Assembly (NCBI RefSeq): GCF_006539525.1
Contig: NZ_BJNE01000019.1
Coordinates: forward strand, 1 to 40,992
DNA length: 40,992 nt
DNA from: Glutamicibacter nicotianae
GTDB taxonomy: Bacteria > Actinomycetota > Actinomycetes > Actinomycetales > Micrococcaceae
Direction of reading: 5' to 3'
In this document: one piece after another, positions 34,652 to 40,992 of the stretch
How positions within the stretch are numbered: the first letter of the stretch is position 1
How the letters are laid out: each line of letters begins with the position of its first letter
The notes under the pieces: generated by a model
Database searches by the model: none
Seen by the model: only the letters and a program-made list of their open reading frames with translations
Told to the model about the DNA's origin: nothing
Program-made: the position numbers and the translations under genes

Positions 34652-35224
34652 ATGACACGGAACACAATTGAGGAACAAGGTGGAGCCGCCTCGCAAGATG
34701 CGGCAAAAATTCCACAAGTTGTCTCGATCACTGACCCCCAAGCGATTCGAGCGTTGGCGCATGACGCTCGACTGATCGTCTTGGATGAGCTCTTTGCTTC
34801 GCAGACCACCCGCACCGCTACGGAACTTGCATCGCTGTGCGCGTTGACCCCCAGCGCAATGAGCTATCACCTTCGAGCTCTGGAGAAGTACGGATACGTT
34901 ATTCGTGCCGCCAGCGAGGGTGACGCACGCGAGCGCCGCTGGCGTGCGGCCGGTGAACGGCTTGAACTGAACACGCAGATCGACTCGGCCAACGCCAAGA
35001 CCGCGTACTTGAATGTGCAGTTGAACGCATTCCGCACGCGGCTTAATGCCGAAGTCCAACGCCGCGAGGCAGAAGCGAAGGCCGGAATCGCTCCGGAGCC
35101 TGACCGCCCGCCGATGCTGACCAGCGGTTTGGTCTTCCTCTCAGAGGCCAAGCAGCGCGAGTTCAACCGCCGGATGCTGGATCTCGTGTACGAATACCAG
35201 AGCATGGGGGAGGCGACATCATAA
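34652..35224 (+). CDS. ArsR-like winged-helix transcription regulator
   Basis: The 190-residue product has a winged helix at about 30-105: ALAHDARLIVLDELFA, then TATELASLCALTPSAMSYHLRALEKYG as helix-turn-helix and recognition helix (quoted in parts), then the wing with DARERRWRA. The C-terminal half is helical and charged and may mediate dimerisation or ligand sensing; there are no metal-binding cysteine pairs of classical ArsR sensors. Start is uncertain: ATG 34652 has a -10 box 8 nt upstream, while GTG 34625 overlaps the methyltransferase stop (GTGA) and would add nine residues. Targets are not known. Confidence 0.8.
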   Translation: MTRNTIEEQGGAASQDAAKIPQVVSITDPQAIRALAHDARLIVLDELFASQTTRTATELASLCALTPSAMSYHLRALEKYGYVIRAASEGDARERRWRAAGERLELNTQIDSANAKTAYLNVQLNAFRTRLNAEVQRREAEAKAGIAPEPDRPPMLTSGLVFLSEAKQREFNRRMLDLVYEYQSMGEATS

Positions 35225-35373
35225 GCATGCCCGGCTCAGGGAGCGCAGATCCTTCGGTGTAAGATCATCGAGAAATGTGCTTATAGAGTAGGCATGAAGA
35301 ACGAAGCTGCGATGGCGGATCGAGCAAGGCCCGGGAATGGGTGCCGAAGGTCCGTGTTGTCTAAAGGAGTGCT

Positions 35374-38163
35374 GTGCCCCCCAAGGCCAAGGAAAAGACT
35401 GGTAAGAAACTCGTAATCGTGGAGTCTCCTGCCAAGGTGAAGTCGATCGCCAAGTATTTGGGCGAAGGCTTTGACGTGGATGCCTCTGTGGGCCATATCC
35501 GCGACCTTCCGCAGCCCTCGGAACTGCCAACCGAGCTGAAGAAAACCTCCGTAGGCAAGTTCGCTGTCGATCTGGACAACGACTTCGAGCCGTACTACAT
35601 GGTCTACCCGGACAAGAAGAAGCGCGTTTCCGAACTGAAGGCGAAGCTCAAGGAAGCTGACGAACTTTACCTCGCAACCGATGCGGACCGCGAGGGCGAA
35701 GCCATCGCGTGGCACCTGCTGCAGGTCCTGAAGCCAAAGGTTCCGGTACGCCGCCTGGCCTTTACCGAAATCACCAAGGAAGGCATCGCCCGCGCCCTGG
35801 AGAACATGCGCGAACTGGATACCGACCTCGTCGACGCCCAGGAAACCCGCCGTGTCCTGGACCGCCTCTACGGTTACGAAATTTCACCGGTGCTTTGGCG
35901 CAAGGTGGCCCGCGGCCTGTCAGCAGGCCGTGTGCAGTCCGTGGCAACCCGTCTGGTCGTTGAGCGCGAACGCGAACGCATGGCCTTCATCCCCGCCGGA
36001 TACTGGGACGTGAAGGGCAACTTCGCTACCAGTGACGGCGAAGCTTTTGCGGCAAAGCTGTCGGCAGTGGACGGCGCCCGTGTCGCCTCCGGCCGCGACT
36101 TCGATGACCGCGGCCAGTTGAAGGCCACCCGCAACAAGCTGGCTCACCTTGACCAGGAATCGGCCCAGTCGCTGGTGGCGAACCTGTCGAAGACCAACTT
36201 CGAGGTGACCTCTGTCGAGGACAAGCCGTACACCCGTCGTCCGGCAGCGCCGTTCACCACCTCCACATTGCAGCAGGAAGCATCCCGCAAGCTGCGCTGG
36301 AGTTCAAAGATCACCATGCAGATCGCCCAGCGCCTGTATGAAAACGGCTACATCACCTATATGCGTACCGACTCGGTCTTCCTCTCGGGCGAGGCAGTGA
36401 CTGCCGCGCGCAAGCAGGCCACCGAACTGTACGGAGCCGATTCCGTTCCAGCCAAACCACGCGTCTACAAGGCGAAGAATGATGCGGCCCAGGAAGCCCA
36501 CGAAGCGATCCGACCGGCCGGTGACATGTTCCGCCGCCCGAAGGACGTTCGCTCCTCGCTGTCCAAGGACGAATACACGCTCTACGAGCTGATCTGGAAG
36601 CGCACCGTCGCCTCGCAGATGGCCGATGCCAAGGGCTTCACCGCCACCATCAAGCTGCAGGGCACCGCCAGCGATCAGCGGGTGGCAGAGTTCTCGGCAT
36701 CCGGCACCGTCATCACCTTCCGCGGTTTCCTTTCCGCCTATGAGGAGGGCAAGGACGAGCAGGCTGTAGAAGCCGCGGCAGAGAATGCCGAAGCGCGCCT
36801 GCCGCAGCTGGCCGTGGGCCAGCAGCTGGCTGGCGACGAGCTGACCGCACTAGGCCACGAAACCACCCCGCCAGCCCGCTACACCGAAGCTTCCATCGTG
36901 GCTGAGCTTGAAAAGCGCGAGATCGGCCGCCCGTCGACCTACGCGCCAACCATCTCGACCATCATGGACCGCGGCTACGTCACCAAGCGCGGCGGCGCCC
37001 TGGTGCCGAGCTGGATCGCGTTCTCGGTGATCCGCCTGCTCGAAGAGCACTTCGCGAAGTACGTGGACTACGATTTCACCGCCCGGCTGGAAGACGATCT
37101 CGATGAGATCGCCAACGGCCAGCGTGCCCGCACCGACTGGCTGAACCTGTTCTACTTCGGCAAGGGCGCGGATGCCGAGACCGAGGGTCTGAAGCATGTG
37201 GTCGACAACCTGGGCGATATCGACGCCCGGGCGATCAACTCGATCAAGGTCACCGACGACATCACCTTGCGTGTGGGCAAGTTCGGCCCGTATCTGGAAC
37301 GTGCCATCCCGGAAGGTGCCGAGGAAGGGACCGAGCCGCAGCGCGCCAACGTGCCTGAGGACCTGGCCCCGGATGAGCTGACTGCCGAAAAAGCCGAGGA
37401 GCTCTTCGCGAATTCGCAGGTCTCGGAAAAGGACCTGGGCAATGATCCGGAAACCGGTCGCAAGATCGTGGCCAAGGATGGCCGCTACGGCGCCTACGTC
37501 ACCGAGATCATTCCGGAACCGACCGCGGAGGAATTGGCGGCGCTGCCGGTCGAGTACTACAAGAATGGCAAGCCCAAGCCGCCGAAGAAGCCAACCAAGG
37601 TCAAGCCGCGCACCGCGTCGCTGTTCAAGTCCATGACCGTGGAATCGGTGACCTTGGAAGAGGCACTGAAGCTGATGAGCCTGCCACGTGTGCTGGGGGC
37701 TGATGCCGAAGGCGAAGAGATCACGGTGCAGAACGGCCGCTTCGGTCCGTACCTGAAGAAGGGCAGCGATTCGCGCTCCATCGAGAGCGAAGAGCAGATC
37801 TTCACGATCACGCTGGACGAGGCGCTGGCGATCTACGCGCAGCCGAAGCAGCGCGGCCGGCGTGCCGCGGTGCCGCCATTGGCCGAGTTCGGCGTCGACC
37901 CGAACAGCGAGAAGAACATCGTGGTCAAGGACGGTCGCTTCGGCCCGTACATCACCGACGGCGTCACGAACATCACCGTGCCGCGCGGCACCTCGCTGGA
38001 GGAGCTGACCCGCGAGCAGGCTATCGAACTGCTTGCGGACAAGCGTGCCCGCGGACCAGTGAAGCGCACGGCAAAGAAGGCGCCGGCCAAGAAGCCGGCA
38101 GCCAAGAAGGCCCCGGCGAAGAAGGCAACGGCCAAGAAGACCACCGCAAAAAAGACTGACTAG
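35374..38163 (+). CDS. topA: DNA topoisomerase I (type IA)
   Basis: TopA relaxes negative supercoils. The 929-residue product has the Toprim domain (LVIVESPAK, then DADREGE at 103-109), the catalytic Tyr329 in YITYMRTDS, and the conserved GRPSTYAPT segment. The C-terminal region has no zinc fingers; instead it carries four Topo C repeats of the form GRFGPYL (VGKFGPYLE, DGRYGAYVT, NGRFGPYLK, DGRFGPYIT), as in other actinobacteria. A basic tail of KKAPAKK-type repeats ends the protein and probably aids DNA binding and processivity. The start is GTG at 35374 with AAAGGAG upstream. Upstream, 35225-35373 has no confident promoter. ppx follows after 32 bp. Confidence 0.97.
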   Translation: MPPKAKEKTGKKLVIVESPAKVKSIAKYLGEGFDVDASVGHIRDLPQPSELPTELKKTSVGKFAVDLDNDFEPYYMVYPDKKKRVSELKAKLKEADELYLATDADREGEAIAWHLLQVLKPKVPVRRLAFTEITKEGIARALENMRELDTDLVDAQETRRVLDRLYGYEISPVLWRKVARGLSAGRVQSVATRLVVERERERMAFIPAGYWDVKGNFATSDGEAFAAKLSAVDGARVASGRDFDDRGQLKATRNKLAHLDQESAQSLVANLSKTNFEVTSVEDKPYTRRPAAPFTTSTLQQEASRKLRWSSKITMQIAQRLYENGYITYMRTDSVFLSGEAVTAARKQATELYGADSVPAKPRVYKAKNDAAQEAHEAIRPAGDMFRRPKDVRSSLSKDEYTLYELIWKRTVASQMADAKGFTATIKLQGTASDQRVAEFSASGTVITFRGFLSAYEEGKDEQAVEAAAENAEARLPQLAVGQQLAGDELTALGHETTPPARYTEASIVAELEKREIGRPSTYAPTISTIMDRGYVTKRGGALVPSWIAFSVIRLLEEHFAKYVDYDFTARLEDDLDEIANGQRARTDWLNLFYFGKGADAETEGLKHVVDNLGDIDARAINSIKVTDDITLRVGKFGPYLERAIPEGAEEGTEPQRANVPEDLAPDELTAEKAEELFANSQVSEKDLGNDPETGRKIVAKDGRYGAYVTEIIPEPTAEELAALPVEYYKNGKPKPPKKPTKVKPRTASLFKSMTVESVTLEEALKLMSLPRVLGADAEGEEITVQNGRFGPYLKKGSDSRSIESEEQIFTITLDEALAIYAQPKQRGRRAAVPPLAEFGVDPNSEKNIVVKDGRFGPYITDGVTNITVPRGTSLEELTREQAIELLADKRARGPVKRTAKKAPAKKPAAKKAPAKKATAKKTTAKKTD

Positions 38164-38195
38164 TCTTTCTTGCCAGGCCTAACGAGGAGCGCACC

Positions 38196-39215
38196 ATGAG
38201 ACTCGGTGTATTGGATATCGGTTCGAATACCGTTCACCTCTTGCTCGTCGACGCATATCCGGGCGCACGCCCGGTTCCCTATGCCTCGCACAAGCGACCC
38301 CTGTCCCTGGTGCGCTACCTCAATGAGTATGGCGCCATCACCGAGGAAGGCCAACTCGAGCTGATCTCCTTCATCAAGGAAGCTGCGCAGTTTGCAGAAA
38401 ACCACCAGGTCGAGGACTTCATGGCTTTCTGCACCTCCGCGATCCGCGAATCCTCCAACGGCGCTGCCGTGCTGGAACGCGTCGAAGCCGAGACGGGCGT
38501 GAGCCTGATGGAACTGACCGGCGAGGAAGAAGCCGGCATGACCTTCTACTCGGTACGCCGCTGGTTCGGCTGGTCATCTGAATCCATCTTGAACCTGGAC
38601 ATGGGCGGCGGCTCGCTGGAACTGGCCCTGGGCGTTGACGAGTTCCCCCAAACCGCATTCTCCGTGCCACTGGGCGCCGGCAGGCTGACCCGCGAATGGC
38701 TTCCCAACGATCTGCCGTCGATGAAGGAAGTCAAGGAACTGCGTACATACGTACGCGATGTCCTCGCCGACCCGACCACTGAACTGCGCCAGTACGGCAA
38801 GCCCACCTTGGCCACCGCGACTTCCAAGACTTTCCGTTCCCTGGCGCGCATCACCGGCGCCGCGCCGAGCACGGAGGGTCCTTACGTCAAGCGTGTGCTC
38901 CATCGGGATGCACTGAAATTATGGACCAACCGCTTGACGGCGATGAGCTGGGCAGAACGTGCAGAATTGCCCGGCGTTTCAGAGATCCGCGCCCCGCAAT
39001 TGCTCGCTGGCGCGATCGTAGCCCACGAGGCCATGAGTGCCCTGAAGCTGAAATCTGTGCGAATTTGCCCTTGGGCTATCCGTGAAGGCTTGATGCTGAG
39101 ACGATTTGATCACGTGATGTTTGACTCTGCGACACCGCTCAGTAGTAGCGTGGGAGTTGGGGAAGTAGCGCTGGACAACGAGAAGTACAAGTTTCTCGCC
39201 AAACCCAGCAGCTAA
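38196..39215 (+). CDS. Ppx/GppA family exopolyphosphatase/guanosine pentaphosphatase
   Basis: The 339-residue product is a sugar-kinase/Hsp70-fold phosphatase acting on polyphosphate or pppGpp. It has the N-terminal phosphate motif DIGSNTVHLLLVD, CTSAIRESSNG, the Glu-containing LTGEEEAGM, and the second phosphate motif LDMGGGSLELALG. The length matches the short actinobacterial type without the C-terminal HD-like domain (Rv0496, from memory), which prefers polyphosphate. GAGGAGC precedes the ATG. It lies in a plus-strand run after topA and before the isomerase-like gene. Confidence 0.93.
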   Translation: MRLGVLDIGSNTVHLLLVDAYPGARPVPYASHKRPLSLVRYLNEYGAITEEGQLELISFIKEAAQFAENHQVEDFMAFCTSAIRESSNGAAVLERVEAETGVSLMELTGEEEAGMTFYSVRRWFGWSSESILNLDMGGGSLELALGVDEFPQTAFSVPLGAGRLTREWLPNDLPSMKEVKELRTYVRDVLADPTTELRQYGKPTLATATSKTFRSLARITGAAPSTEGPYVKRVLHRDALKLWTNRLTAMSWAERAELPGVSEIRAPQLLAGAIVAHEAMSALKLKSVRICPWAIREGLMLRRFDHVMFDSATPLSSSVGVGEVALDNEKYKFLAKPSS

Positions 39216-39268
39216 CCTTCTTGGCTAAACGGTGCCTGCAAAGTGGGCACGGTAACAGGAGGCAAGGC

Positions 39269-40093
39269 ATGGAAGACCAGAAGAGCACAATGAAGGTGCC
39301 AGTCACCCTCTCCAGCGCGTCAGTTTATCCGCTGACCGTCCATGATGCCTTCGCTATGGCCAAAGACGTGGGATACGACGGGCTGGAAGTGCTGATTACC
39401 GGCAATGCGGCCAGCCAATCTGCCACCGCGCTCAAAGCCTTGATGGACAAGTACCAGCTGCCGATCCTGGCCATTCATGCTCCGACACTGCTGCTCACCC
39501 AGCAGGTGTGGGGCTCTGCCTGGGCAAAGATTGAACGCTCGGTCATCCTGGCTCAAGCCGTCGGCGCCAGCGTGGTTGTCGCCCACCCGCCATTCAGGTG
39601 GCAAGGTTCCTACGCCGAGGAATTCGCCGAAGGCGTGCAGCGGCTGACCGACACCACTGGGATGAAAATCGCCGTGGAGAACATGTATCCGTGGCGTGCC
39701 CGGGGCCGAGAAGCTAAGATGTATCTTCCGCACTGGAACCCCGTCCCGCAGCACTACCAGAATGTGACCTGGGATTTCTCCCATGCCGCCATCGCCAATA
39801 TGGATTCACGCCAAGCAGTCGAGGATCTGGGCCAGCGACTGGCGCACGTGCACCTGTGCGATGGCCTGGACAACGGCAAGGACGAGCACCTGGTGCCAGG
39901 CCTGGGAACCCAACCGGTGGCCGAAACTCTGCAATACCTGCGCGATGCCAACTGGGACGGAACCATAGCCGTCGAGGTGTCCACCCGCAAAGCGCGCAAT
40001 GCGGGACAAAAGGAAGAATGGCTGGGAAAGACCCTAGAATTTGCCCGCCAGCACTTAACAGTCGGCAGTGACCCCAAGCCAATGACACAATAG
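39269..40093 (+). CDS. Sugar phosphate isomerase/epimerase-like TIM-barrel protein
   Basis: The 274-residue product has an AP-endonuclease-2/xylose-isomerase-like TIM barrel: GYDGLEVLI, LPILAIHAPT, VVVAHPPF, KIAVENMYPW, TWDFSHAAI and AHVHLCDG. The metal-binding Glu and His of that fold are present in these segments. The substrate is not known. ATG at 39269 has AGGAGG 6 nt upstream, which decides it over the open frame from 39221. It sits between ppx and proC, as Rv0498 does in mycobacteria. Confidence 0.9.
   Translation: MEDQKSTMKVPVTLSSASVYPLTVHDAFAMAKDVGYDGLEVLITGNAASQSATALKALMDKYQLPILAIHAPTLLLTQQVWGSAWAKIERSVILAQAVGASVVVAHPPFRWQGSYAEEFAEGVQRLTDTTGMKIAVENMYPWRARGREAKMYLPHWNPVPQHYQNVTWDFSHAAIANMDSRQAVEDLGQRLAHVHLCDGLDNGKDEHLVPGLGTQPVAETLQYLRDANWDGTIAVEVSTRKARNAGQKEEWLGKTLEFARQHLTVGSDPKPMTQ
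40086..40091 (+). promoter_or_regulatory. -10 element of a possible leaderless proC promoter
   Basis: CACAAT lies 6 nt before the ATG at 40098 and overlaps the stop of the preceding gene. There is no ribosome site. Confidence 0.4.
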
Positions 40094-40097
40094 CCAT

Positions 40098-40940
40098 ATG
40101 AGTGAAGCAACAAAGAATCTGTCCCTGTCCTTCCTCGGTGCTGGCTCCATGAACGGCGCCATCCTGCGTGGCATCATCGGATCAGGCCATGATCCGAAGC
40201 TCATCACCGCCACCGTCCGCAGCGGCAAGCGCGCTGCAGAACTGCGTGAGCTTGGCATCAACGTCCTGGTCAGCGAGGACGACCCAGAATCCAACCGCAA
40301 GGCCGCGGCCAGTGCCGACATCATTTTCCTGGGAGTGAAGCCGGTCGGCATCACCGATCTGTGCGAAGAGATTTCCGGATCCCTGGACGCACAGAAGGTC
40401 GTTGTTTCCGTGGCCGCCGCAATCACCCTGAGCAGCATGCAGGCACATCTGCCGCAGGGCCAGCCGGTGATTCGCTCCATGCCGAACACCCCGTTGATGG
40501 TCGGTGCAGGCGTTGTGGGCATCAGCCCGGCTGAAAGCGTCAGCGACGAGCAAACCCAGCTGGTCACCGACCTGCTCTCCGGCTCCGGCGATGTGCACGT
40601 CATCGGCGAGGATCAGCAAAACGCGCTCTCCGCAATTTCCGGTTCCGGCCCTGCCTATGCCTTCTACCTCGCTGAAGCCATGGCCAACGCCGGTGTGGCC
40701 ATGGGCTTGGACGAGAAGCTGTCCATCGCGCTGGCCCGTGCCACCGTGGCTGGCGCAGGCAAGATGCTCTCGGACCCTGATGCGGATCCGGCGGCCCTGC
40801 GCAAGGCAGTGACCAGTCCAAAAGGCACCACCGAGCAGGCCATCGCGACCTTCGATGAGCACGGCATTCCAAAGATCATTGCTGCCGGAACCCAAGCGGC
40901 AGCGGCTCGTGCGGCCCAATTGAGCGACGAGCTCGGCTAG
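40098..40940 (+). CDS. proC: Pyrroline-5-carboxylate reductase
   Basis: ProC reduces pyrroline-5-carboxylate to proline with NAD(P)H. The 280-residue product has the N-terminal Rossmann motif FLGAGSMNGAILRG, the nicotinamide-side loops IIFLGVKP and RSMPNTPLMVGAG, and the C-terminal helical dimer domain with the signature SGSGPAYAFYLAEAM and AVTSPKGTTEQAI. It starts 4 nt after the isomerase-like gene, without a ribosome site but with a leaderless -10-like box. A hairpin follows at the window's end. Confidence 0.96.
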   Translation: MSEATKNLSLSFLGAGSMNGAILRGIIGSGHDPKLITATVRSGKRAAELRELGINVLVSEDDPESNRKAAASADIIFLGVKPVGITDLCEEISGSLDAQKVVVSVAAAITLSSMQAHLPQGQPVIRSMPNTPLMVGAGVVGISPAESVSDEQTQLVTDLLSGSGDVHVIGEDQQNALSAISGSGPAYAFYLAEAMANAGVAMGLDEKLSIALARATVAGAGKMLSDPDADPAALRKAVTSPKGTTEQAIATFDEHGIPKIIAAGTQAAAARAAQLSDELG

Positions 40941-40960
40941 ACCCCAACACGTGAAACGGC

Positions 40961-40992
40961 GGTGGCCGGCAACCAACTGGATGCCGGCCACC
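40961..40992 (+). terminator. Hairpin after proC at the window edge
   Basis: GGTGGCCGGCA (40961-40971) pairs with TGCCGGCCACC (40982-40992) as an 11-bp stem, 20 nt past the stop. The window ends exactly at the base of the visible stem, so it may extend further. Confidence 0.75.

Noticed and set aside
35293-35412. Possible small peptide gene (MKNEAAMADRARPGNG...) upstream of topA
   Set aside because: No ribosome site, it runs into topA in another frame, and the residue content looks random.
38050-38160. Tandem repeat as a possible mobile or satellite element
   Set aside because: It encodes the lysine/alanine-rich tail of TopA, a common feature in actinobacteria.
38216-38232. GGTTCGAAT-type motif resembling a tRNA T-loop
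   Set aside because: It lies within the conserved DIGSNTVHL codons of the Ppx/GppA gene, with no cloverleaf around it.

Overview
The window is a gene-dense, GC-rich, conserved chromosomal stretch from an actinobacterium. The protein set (PonA2-type penicillin-binding protein, GlxR/Crp-type regulator, MarP-like protease, CpaE/TadA secretion genes with a DUF4244 pilin, actinobacterial SftH-type helicase), frequent GTG starts and many leaderless-type promoters fit the Micrococcaceae (an Arthrobacter or Glutamicibacter relative). The genus is an inference; there is no 16S gene here. I see no tRNA, rRNA, CRISPR array, transposase, integrase or prophage gene. The longest gene-free stretch is 3587-3864 (278 bp), which holds an inverted repeat and the purD promoter but no gene.

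Layout. (1) 24-6072, purine biosynthesis: a minus-strand run of an SCP-like protein, a small membrane protein, purF and purM, facing away from a plus-strand purD-purC pair. (2) 6183-10196: a frameshifted DUF1801 gene, then a heterodimeric ABC exporter pair on the minus strand. (3) 10359-17569, envelope and regulation: metallophosphoesterase, ponA2-type PBP, DUF4177 protein, ridA, a NUDT19-like Nudix hydrolase, crp and marP. (4) 17579-21810: aroQ and acs (minus), nth and a CoA-pyrophosphatase-like Nudix gene (plus). (5) 21817-28170: a stand-alone Pol I-like gene (minus), then a tightly overlapping Tad-like secretion operon (cpaE-like, tadA, two tadB/C-like genes, DUF4244 pilin, two TadE-like genes). 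(6) 28185-35224: DUF1998 helicase, two GNAT acetyltransferases, trhO, a large methyltransferase and an ArsR-like regulator. (7) 35374-40940: topA, ppx/gppA, a sugar phosphate isomerase-like protein and proC.

Blocks 3-7 resemble, from memory, the Mycobacterium tuberculosis neighbourhoods Rv3646c-Rv3683 and Rv0496-Rv0500, so this is an ancient actinobacterial core region rather than an acquired island. Two members I would expect between ponA2 and crp (a WhiB4-type gene and an Rv3677c-type metallo-beta-lactamase-fold gene) are not present here.

The regulatory layer is the most informative part. About a dozen genes have a -10-like hexamer (TANNNT or CANNNT) 6-8 nt before the start codon, which predicts leaderless mRNAs. 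Crp-type sites lie in front of crp itself and in front of acs. Long perfect hairpins close nearly every transcription unit. One of them, a 21-bp perfect stem, ends one base before a predicted start codon. I found no clearly new multi-gene system; the best leads are the Tad-like operon with its lysine-less CpaE partner and the DUF1801 frameshift.
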